Below are positions 55,300 to 64,000 of a stretch of DNA of 64,000 nt, in pieces. Numbering within the stretch: the stretch's first letter is position 1; each line of letters opens with the position of its first letter. The DNA comes from Uloborus plumipes (Eukaryota > Arthropoda > Arachnida > Araneae > Uloboridae). The stretch is from contig JAXGGA010006492.1 of NCBI GenBank assembly GCA_038373865.1, forward strand, positions 1-64,000, read 5' to 3'. The position numbers were made by a program, and so were the translations under genes. The notes below the pieces were generated by a model. The model saw only the letters and a list, made by a program, of their open reading frames with translations, was not told the origin of the DNA and ran no database searches.

Positions 55300-56322
55300 T
55301 CGCAGATGATGTTGGAGTCGTCAGAATGTGTTGCAAGATTGTGGAATCCATTCCGAGAAACATGAAATATCAGACGTTGATCAGGGCAAGGTCGGTCATG
55401 CGCCACTACAGCAACTGATGACCGGTATATACGGTTAACAGCCCGTCGAAACAGAATAGCGAATGCTAGCCATGCGCCACTACAGCAACTGATGACCGGT
55501 ATATACGGCTAACAGCCTGTCGAAACAGAATAGAGAATGCTACGCATCTGCAAAAGCAGTTGCTCTTGGCAATATTACGAAGGGTGTCCGCAGCCAAACA
55601 GTACGTAATGGGCTTCATGAGGGAGGGCCCTATGTATGTAGGTCAATGGTCTAAATTTTCTTGACCCCACGCGACTGTGTGGTCCGAAGAAAACGAACTG
55701 CTGAACATTGAAACTGGGAGCAACATGGTTGGAGCCAAGTGCTGTTTACAGAGGGGTTGTAATTCAGTCTGGAGAGTGACAACGGACTTGTTCTGGTATG
55801 GAGGGACGTGGGCACTCGAAATAATCCGGCGTTCGTTCGTGAAAGGTCACAAAACAGACGAGCCGGTTGGGTGGTATGGGGTGTAATCAGCATAGGCGGA
55901 CGTACGGGCCTGCATATCATTTGGAATGGCACTTTGACGGGCCAAAGGTATGCAGACGAGATACTGAGACCTCATGTCATCCCTCACGCTGGAGCTATTG
56001 GATATTCCTTTGTTTTTCAAAACGATATTGCTCGATCGCTGAGAGCTCGTCTGATGGAGAACATGCTTGAAACTGAAAAAATACAGCGTATGGAATGGCC
56101 AGCGTGCTCTACTGACCCAAATCTAATCAATTATGTTTAGGACATGGTCAAACAATGCATTGCTGAGTGACAAAGGTCGCCTATTACTGTCCGAGACTTG
56201 GAGATTGCACTTCTTGAGGAGTGGAACAGTACTCCCCAAATTCATACCCATAAGCTTATTGCATCCATACCAAACAGGTGTGCAGCAGTCTTAGCTGTTC
56301 AAGGAGACCACACGCCTTATTA
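55300..56322 (+). pseudogene. Tc1-like transposase remnant
   Basis: Catalytic-domain blocks are visible in several frames: RRAGWVVWGVISIGGRTGLH, a VFQNDIARSLRARL block (relatives QDDNARPHRA), and DPNLINYV followed by a stop, where NPIEHVWD is expected, so the catalytic Glu is lost. The end IPNRCAAVLAVQGDHTPY resembles the usual MPRRCQAVIAARGGHTRY tail. Upstream, a segment of about 75 bases is duplicated in tandem (about 55396-55545). Confidence 0.8.
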
Positions 56323-56405
56323 AAACACATGCAACATGTTTAAACAGTACCTCTTTTTCATTTTTTACATGTAACCAAAATGTTGCCCAAAATCACCTTT
56401 TTATT

Positions 56406-57134
56406 ACTTCCTTTTACGTAGTAAAGGAAGTATTGTGATCAAGAAAAAAATTTCACTCAAATTTCAGTCTAAATTTTGACTTTGCTCACCCCTGAATGAA
56501 TGTCGCGTAGTTTTTTCGACCTGTCAGCACGTGCATATGTACCTAACAACATACAAACAGCCGAAAAATCAATTTCGACCACCCCCGAGTAAATTACGAC
56601 GAGTTTTCTCGTGACGTCTGTATGTACGTATGTGCGGATGTATGTGCGTATGTGGCTCGCATTTCTCAAAAACTATATGCCGTAGAAACTTCTAGCTTGG
56701 TATGTAGGCTCTGAGGGGGGTCTAGTTGTGCACCTCCCCTTGTGATTGCATTCGAATGTTCCCAAAGGGGTCTTTTACCCCTTTTTTGGGGTAAATCAAT
56801 GTTAATTTCAATACAGACTCAAGTGATATGAATTGGCGCCACCACTTGGCGACATGTCGCCAAGCTTTTGGTCGCCAAGTGTTTGACGCCAACTTGGCGA
56901 CAAATTATTCTTTGAATTTGGGTTCAACTTGGCGCTATTGGCGATATTTTGCGAAAAATTTACTGAATGATCTTAAAATCAGCAATATTTAGAAAAATAA
57001 CCATTGTAAAATATTTTTTGCATTGTTTCGTGGTAGATTAGGGGAGTAAATATTTGAATGCTCGCCTTGCTCACTCCAAGCACTTTTTTTAACACTTAAG
57101 GCAACTACTAAGAAATTTACACGTAAAAGGAAGT
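56406..57134. mobile_element. Element with ACTTCCTTTTACG ends nested in Tc1
   Basis: About 729 bases bracketed by ACTTCCTTTTACG and its complement. The left end continues as a second hairpin (GTAAAGGAAGT). It contains a GTATGTAC/GTATGTGC-rich stretch and a cluster of TTGGCGAC motifs in both orientations (56832-56945). Non-coding; superfamily unknown. Confidence 0.6.
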
Positions 57135-57337
57135 AGTATGGGGTCCATACCAGATTTTGTTTTTTCCACATTTTCAAAGAATTCAAGATTAATTCTAAAG
57201 TTTTTAGGTCTTTTTTTTCTGTATTGTGCATTGATATACACGCGTACTATCCATTGTACGCCAATCCGTGGCTGTCTTGCACGGTTTTCTTCACTTTTTT
57301 GCTTGCTCCCCGTCCCCTAATTGTTTTGAGCAGTGTA

Positions 57338-60000
57338 GAACAGAATTTATATCATAAAGAACGAAATTACAACCAGGGCAAGGGTGAGAATTACGTCCGT
57401 CACCCCGTGGTAGTAAGGCTGTGGTGCTGCCAAACAGAACTACTGATACTTCTCGAAATGTAAAGGTACACAAATGCAGCTGTATGTAATAGTAAGTCAC
57501 TTAGGGTGGAGGGGCAGGGCCCGATTAACCTCTGAAGTTAGGGGAAGCTCAGTCTCATTTTGAGGCGAGTGGAGAATATTTTTACTCTTGAGATATATCT
57601 TGGTAAGGGTACAGCTATTCTTTCTAAAATTAGTTCTAGCAGAATTCACGTTAAATTCTGTCCCCTTCCCTCACTAATAAATAGATTTTTCATACATTAC
57701 ATGCGGTTGCATCGCAATTCTATAATTAGATGTTAAATTAGATTTATTACTTCACAAAATTAATAAAACTCAATAAAATACATTATAAAAATGTTGGGCC
57801 GAATCTCACATCTAAAAATATCTTCACTGTCATAAAACTTTTCGGAAAATGTTTATTGAACCAGTTTTACAATTACCTTTAGACATGCATTTAAAAGCGG
57901 AAACTAGAATTTTAAATTGCAGGTTTTTTGTCATTTTTGAGCCCCCTGGAAATATTAAGGGGAAGTTCTTGCTTCCCGAGCCTTTTGGGTAATTAGGCCC
58001 TAAGAAGGGGATCTGTAACCTACCTCCATGTCTGCACTTGTACTGTAATTTGTATCGTGACATTTATGATATATTACATTTACATTGTGTTCTTCACTTT
58101 AAAACAAATACATTGTAAAAAAATATTTACTATAAACGCAGGCTACTTTGGCCCAAACTTTTAAAAGGATACAACGCTCTAAGCCAAGGTTTCACAAACC
58201 GTAGTAGGTGTACCATTGGTGGTACATGACTTACTAATTGCTGGTACACAAAAAAGCTGACGTAAAAAAAACAAAAAAGAAAAAAAAAGAAATACAAACA
58301 TATTATTCAAAGTTTTTTCTATAATTAATAAAAATTTTAATTAATAATATAGTTAAGGTTTTAATAAGTGTAGTCAATGTTCAAAAATTTGGCAATCAAT
58401 ATCATTTATCTTATAGAGCACTTTTATATTTAGCCGTTGGCCGTCAGTACACTTCAAAAAATTAGGATTCTACAAAACAACCACCAGGATCACATTAAAT
58501 AAAAATATTTAATTATGAGAAGACAATAATTTTTTTTTTTTATTCGTAACAAAATATGACAAAATAATATATGAATAGAAAATTTTGAACAAATGCACAT
58601 TACGAAAAAGTGAACTTGTTATTTCAACGACTATATATCAAAAATATTGTTTCGGCGTATTTCAATAAAATTTTAATGATCGTTCTATAAATCAATGTTT
58701 AACACTAGCCATAGTTTTAAAAAATCGCAAAATACTATCACTTATCTGAAATGATTCATTTATTCACGATGTACTGTACAATCAAGTGGTATTAACCTCC
58801 GCAACGCAAGTTTTAAAAAGTTGAGAAATGTTGCTCTGGGCTATCCTTCAGTTTTTTTAATTAATTTCGACAGAATCCCCTAAAGAGCACTCTAAGAAAT
58901 ATGTGATAAAAAGGTTGATTAAAGAGTTTTGAATTATTGAGGTTCTACTGTTCTCCAGTTTTGCATACAAATCCATCGGCTTTAATGAGTAAAACATGCA
59001 ACTGAAGAACGAGCAATTTCCATTGTTGACGGAAATTTTTTCCACAATAATAAACAGCATTAATGTATTATGCTCTTTTCATTATGCTAGCAAATGAGAC
59101 TCAGATTAACCTAACAAGAGCATAGAAAATCGATAATAGAAATAAAATGGAACAAAACTATTCTTACCTTATTTATGTGTTACTAAATGCCTGTAGAATA
59201 TAGCACAAAAAAGATCAGCAAAAGAGTATGTAGATTTTAAAGTATACTAACAAACTCTATTGCTGCCCATTTTGTTATTGTTGTTTCATAAAAAGACTTG
59301 TAGCTTAATGTTGTCTGACTTCAAAGCAATGATGCTGGCTTGAAAATGAGAAAAAACTGCAAACAAAATAACAGGAATGAACAATAGGGCATGCTTGGGA
59401 CAAACTTTGTCACTACTTGGCGCAACATGTACAATTGGTATTCTTTACTTCCAGTCATTCTACGCTGTGCGTTCACTTTCATTACCGGTTTAACGGAAAC
59501 ATTGTCAGCAATTTTTTTTATTATGCCTCAGCGATTTACAATGGACCATCATATGAAATCCTCTGCTCAGAAATGTTTAGAGCAGACCACAGAATGCTCA
59601 TTTAGCACAAAATTCATCCGATTGACTTTTTACATGCCTTTTATTCAGTCGGTGGATATTGCAAATGACAGCACTGGAAGCGTACACATTTTTAGGCTAC
59701 AACTTCATTTTCGCTCAACATTTGTACATCCGAACGTCAAACAGAAGAGCAGCATATAAAAACGTTTCTTCCCGAACAAAACTATAGCATGAAAACGACA
59801 AAAGAATACACTTAATCCATAATTTTAAAAGCGAACTTTTCCGATTTTTAACATTGGTTTTGAAAATGTAAACTCACGGATCACGTAGTTAGCCCTAGTC
59901 TTGAACCCAGATCGTGAATAGACCCCATTCGTTGCCACTTTTAGATATACAGAGATTTAGCTCCTCCCCTTTAACCTCCTTGTACAAACAATAGAATGGA
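57338..60000. other. Gene-free AT-rich stretch
   Basis: No gene is supported. There is a 122-codon open frame at 59391-59759 (plus) without recognisable homology, overlapped by another open frame, so it may be chance or a relic. The rest is AT-rich. Confidence 0.5.
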
Positions 60001-60321
60001 CTAGAGCCGCTATATAGACAGGCCGACGCATCAAGATTAAGTTTCACCACTTTGGATCCAATTCCTTAACTTTTACTTTCAAATTTTTATTGTTGCGGAG
60101 TAGGGTTAACAGAAAAAAGTTTTGGCACATTGCTAAGCTTTGCCAAATCCACGTGCCGCTAATATTTGCTCACAGTGAAAAATTACCAAAACGCGATTAC
60201 TGGCCAGAAAAGACAACCACCCAAACACAATAACACGCGCTGGATCCAAACGGCGGATGAAACGGTGGATCCACGGCGCATCACTTAATCTTGATGCGCC
60301 GGCTCGTATATATAGGGGCCT
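60001..60321. mobile_element. 321-base MITE with 9-bp target duplication
   Basis: Flanked by TAGAATGGA (59992-60000 and 60322-60330). The arms are diverged inverted repeats containing CTATATAGA, GCCGACGCATCAAGATTAAG and GGATCCA. A 9-base duplication would suit Mutator-like elements; an 8-base reading would suit hAT. Confidence 0.65.
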
Positions 60322-60330
60322 TAGAATGGA

Positions 60331-61396
60331 CGAGAAAAGTAAATACGTCACTTCCGGGTAAGTGGTTCACTAACATCGTCCTCTCATTTTTTCCCCATGT
60401 TATTTCTACGGAGATTCGAGTGAGGTCTAGATTTTGTCTAATTTGATGAGTTTAATCTTATTTCTTAGCTTGGAAAAGCACTTCTTTCGAATTCCAGGTG
60501 AGTTGAAGTACAAAATGCACCCAGTTTGTTGCTGATTTCGAAACGTATTTATTTTTTGAGAATTAATTAAAGTTTGTTTATGTTTTCGCATGCTGTTATA
60601 CTGAGCCACCATTGCTGCACGTAGTATTATTATGATTATACGTGATATTCATTTCATAAAAACTGGTTGAATTACTGAAACGATTTCCATCTAAAATGAG
60701 TAAGAGTCATCAAAATAACCGTATGCCATGATTTTTATGTGTTTTTCCCCCGTTTTTTCAGAAAACATAAATCTTAGTTGATGTTCGAAGAACCGATATT
60801 TTCTAATGTTACCTCATTTGAAGTGTTAATTCAGCTATTTTTTATTTTAATATGCATGTTAAAAGTTAGTTGTGATGTAAATTGTTGTGTTTTATAGTTC
60901 GTGAGCGCATCATATATGCAATGTGCGTATCAAATATTTGTTTTAACATCGCTGTTCCACGTTGTGTTGCTATTGTTTTTCACGTTGAACGAATTTCATA
61001 CGCATTTTGCTCCAATTAAAAGCATTTACATTCATATTCTATAAGTTAAAGTCACAAAATAAACCGTTTTTCGGAAATCTTATGTAGTATCTACATTTTG
61101 AGAATTGATAAATGAAGGGTCAGGGGGAAAAACCACGGTAGTCCACTTTTTGTCGAATTTAAACTGATGCTACCACCTGTTAGGAAAATAAGTGTAATTT
61201 CGTTTAGTATATGCAATATTCGTGAAAAAACACTGTAGTCCATGTATTATTGTCATTTTAGAACAAGTATACTGGGGAAGTTTATGAGTTCGTAAAGTTT
61301 AAATTTCGTTTTTCTCAAAATGAATCAAATGTGACTACCGTGGTTTTTCCCCCTGACCCTTCAAATGTTTACATTCATTGAACTAATATCCTGTCC
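60331..61396. other. Gene-free stretch before the terminal palindrome
   Basis: AT-rich DNA. CAGGGGGAAAAACCACGGTAG near 61120 has an inverse near 61338 (CTACCGTGGTTTTTCCCCCTG), so a MITE of about 240 bases with CAGGGGGAAAAACC ends probably occupies 61116-61362, flanked by TGAAGGGT/CCTTCA-like sequence that belongs to the inverted ends. No gene is seen. Confidence 0.45.
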
Positions 61397-64000
61397 GGGT
61401 CATTCCATTTTAAATCAACAAATTTTCAAAAAAGTTGTTGCATCACCATTTTTGATTTTGATGAAAATTTGCATGTGTATTCCTTTTACTTCCCAGAGCT
61501 CAAAATAGTGTTCATTTTATTTTTTAAAAATTTACCCTTTGATATATAGGCCCTTTTTGTTGTTGGCAACCGCGAAAATCGGGCGTTTTGAATCTTTGCC
61601 TTATGAACTATAACTTTTTTTCTATCAAAGATTTTGAGCTCAACTATAGCTCATTGGAAAGCTAAGAAAAAGATCTTTTTATATATGCTATTAATAAATT
61701 TCAGATTTAAAAAAAATACTTATTTTTTCAAGGTCAAAGTTCACGACGAAAATGACATTTTTTACTACTTTCGAACATTAAAACACCCATGAAGGGTTCA
61801 AAATAACAAGCCAATTTTTTCCTCATATATTCATAGTCATGGTTACTTACTGTATAAAAAAAATTGGCTTGTTATTCCACCCCCTTTATGAGATATGCCC
61901 CCCCAAAGTTGTAAATTTTTTAAAAAATCCAATTTTCAACGCTAAAAAAATGCATGTGGGGGGCAAGATAAAAAAATTTTTACATGTGGTATTTTAAGTA
62001 CTTTTTACCAGCTTTCTAATAAAACAAAAGTTGCTTTGTTATTCTAAGGCGTTTGGCAGATATAAGGGACTGAACTTTCAAAAAATTGCACAAAAACAAC
62101 ACGATTATTTTCATTTTTTAAAATCCTTTTTTTTAATTTAAATGTAATTATATACCTTATTCTTTGCCTTAAATGCTAAAAAAAGACTAAGAAGAGCAAT
62201 GAAGAAACATATTTAAAGTTTAATAAGATAATTTAATATTTTTAACACCTGGGAATATAGAATACCACTAAACTTGTCTGATTTTTAAACATCTGATTGC
62301 TACCTACAACAGGACTGAGCATTTCTCAACTTGTCCAGGTTTGTTCATACCATGTGGTCATCCTTATTCTGACTTGCTCTCACATGTGTATCTTAGTTGT
62401 CTTTCAAATTCTGAAAGAAGTAGGTTGCTGAGCTTGTGTTTCTGCTGTAAAATCTTGTGAAGCTAATGTGATTTCTTTTCATTTCAAGTTCATTCATATT
62501 CACATAATGTTTTGTTAAAGGTAAAAGAAGAAATTCTTTAGAATTCTTAAATATAAATTTAAATTTGTCTTTCTGCATGTTAACTGTGAATAAGTTATGG
62601 ATAACCCTAAATGCTCCATAGGAGTTTTTGAGAATGATGATTGTAATATTTTAAGTTACAGTAGTCTACTGTAAATAGTATTTCTGAGTACAGTGATGAT
62701 GATAAAACTTTACTGCACCTGAGAACTAGGTGTAAAACTATTGAAACTGTTTGTACCTACCAGCAAGAAGTTCCATAAAAGTGGCAAAACTTGGCAAGAT
62801 ATTTTTTTGCATGGTAGGTACAAACAGTTTCAATAGTTTTACACCCATTACTCAGGTGCAGTAAAGTTTTATCATCATCACTGTACTCAGAAATACTATT
62901 TACAGTAGACTGCCTACTGTAACTTAAAATATTACAATCATCATTCTCAAAAACTCCTATGGAGCATTTAGGGTTATCCATAACTTATTCACAGTTAACA
63001 TGCAGAAAGACAAATTTAAATTTATATTTAAGGATTCTAAAGAATTTCTTCTTTTACCTTTAACAAAACATTATGTGAATATGAATGAACTTGAAATGAA
63101 AAGAAATCACATTAGCTTCACAAGATTTTACAGCAGAAACACAAGCTCAGCAACCGACTTCTTTCAGAATTTGAAAGACAACTAAGATACACATGTGAGA
63201 GCAAGTCAGAATAAGGATGACCACATGGTATGAACAAACCTGGACAAGTTGAGAAATGCTCAGTCCTGTTGTAGGTAGCAATCAGATGTTTAAAAATCAG
63301 ACAAGTTTAGTGGTATTCTATATTCCCAGGTGTTAAAAATATTAAATTATCTTATTAAACTTTAAATATGTTTCTTCATTGCTCTTCTTAGTCTTTTTTT
63401 AGCATTTAAGGCAAAGAATAAGGTATATAATTACATTTAAATTAAAAAAAAGATTTTAAAAAATGAAAATAATCGTGTTGTTTTTGTGCAATTTTTTGAA
63501 AGTTCAGTCCCTTATATCTGCCAAACGCCTTAGAATAACAAAGCAACTTTTGTTTTATTAGAAAGCTGGTAAAATGTACTTAAAATACCACATGTAAAAA
63601 TTTTTTTATCTTGCCCCCCACATGCATTTTTTTAGCGTTGAAAATTGGATTTTTTAAAAAATTTACAACTTTCGGGGGGCATATCTCATAAAGGGGGTGG
63701 AATAACAAGCCAATTTTTTTTATACAGTAAGTAACCATGACTATGAATATATGAGGAAAAAATTGGCTTGTTACTTTGAACCCTTCATGGGTGTTTTAAT
63801 GTTCGAAAGTAGTAAAAAATGTCATTTTCGTCGTGAACTTTGACCTTGAAAAAATAAGTATTTTTTTTAAATCTGAAATTTATTAATAGCATATATAAAA
63901 AGATCTTTTTCTTAGCTTTCCAATGAGCTATAGTTGAGCTCAAAATCTTTGATAGAAAAAAAGTTATAGTTCATAAGGCAAAGCATCAAAACGCCCGATT
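61397..64000. mobile_element. GGGTCATTCC giant fold-back element, copy D (cut by window end)
   Basis: Begins GGGTCATTCCATTTTAAATC. The left arm runs to 62760, a 53-base spacer follows, and the right arm starts at 62814 and continues to the window end, where it pairs with about 61577. About 180 bases of the right arm therefore lie beyond the window. Arms are highly similar with small indels. Each arm carries the same short open frames (62393-62578 minus; 63000-63185 plus), and a Cys/His ORF crosses the spacer. Confidence 0.85.
62757..62981 (-). CDS. Cys/His-rich ORF in fold-back element D
   Basis: A 74-residue ORF starting in the right arm and ending in the spacer. Key residues are Cys6 in KCSIGV, Cys16, an acidic stretch SEYSDDD, Cys47, then TVCTYHAKKYLAKFC (Cys54, His57, Cys66) and Cys73. 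Order and spacing match the ORF of copy A (9824-10213), which continues into CCD and PGKKL motifs that are missing here. The left arm has the same sequence inverted, but a 4-base deletion near 62668 breaks its frame. Function unknown; probably a truncated element-encoded zinc-binding protein. Confidence 0.4.
   Translation of the reverse strand: MDNPKCSIGVFENDDCNILSYSRQSTVNSISEYSDDDKTLLHLSNGCKTIETVCTYHAKKYLAKFCHFYGTSCW

Larger units (their letters stand above)
54934..57335 (+). mobile_element. Tc1-like transposon with nested insertion
   Basis: About 2.4 kb bounded by inverted ends CACTGCTCAAAACAATTAGG and flanking TA (54932-54933 and 57336-57337). The extra length compared with a standard Tc1 is explained by a nested element at 56406-57134. 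The plus strand carries the transposase remnant. Confidence 0.88.

Noticed and set aside
59391..59759. 122-codon open frame
   Set aside because: No homology recognised, two overlapping frames are open, and composition resembles local DNA. Not called as a gene.

Overview
This is a nuclear, intron-rich eukaryotic window from an invertebrate, most probably an arthropod. A chelicerate such as a spider is my best guess from the repeat families, but that is inference. Non-coding DNA is AT-rich and dense in DNA transposons and fold-back repeats. No rRNA, tRNA, CRISPR array, operon or viral gene was found.

Two host genes are supported. On the minus strand at the left edge lies the first coding exon of mitochondrial ATP synthase coupling factor 6 (1296-1459); the rest lies beyond the left edge. 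On the plus strand lies a complete FBXO42 (F-box plus Kelch) gene of ten coding exons, from the start at 3431 to the stop at 42375. All nine junctions have GT-AG splice sites with matching phases, giving 551 residues. The two genes are head to head, with about 2 kb between start codons. FBXO42 is a substrate receptor of SCF ubiquitin ligases; CF6 is part of the ATP synthase stalk. No functional link is implied.

The FBXO42 introns and downstream DNA are filled with mobile elements. Recognised are four Tc1/mariner-type elements (5639-6677, 27364-28840, 36972-38226, 54934-57335), a palindromic mariner nested in a palindromic Tc1-like element (52534-54589), several 8-bp-TSD elements of hAT type (24790-25891, 34785-35967, 47706-50938), piggyBac-type TTAA elements and MITEs, and many small inverted-repeat elements. 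Every transposase seen is broken.

The most unusual feature is a family of 2.6-2.9 kb fold-back elements beginning with GGGTCATTCC (8834-11462, 15755-18607, 61397 to the window end, a fragment at 34961 and a possible end at 22197). The two complete copies have 4-bp direct repeats at their ends. Two members carry related small Cys/His-rich ORFs (9824-10213 and 62757-62981), suggesting a shared coding sequence of a possibly undescribed transposon lineage.

Layout: 1-3430, CF6 exon and intergenic DNA; 3431-42375, FBXO42; 42376-47705, GC-rich tandem array, duplications and decayed DNA; 47706-50938, a hAT element with a nested piggyBac remnant; 50939-61396, tandem repeats and nested Tc1/mariner elements; 61397-64000, a giant palindrome cut by the window end.
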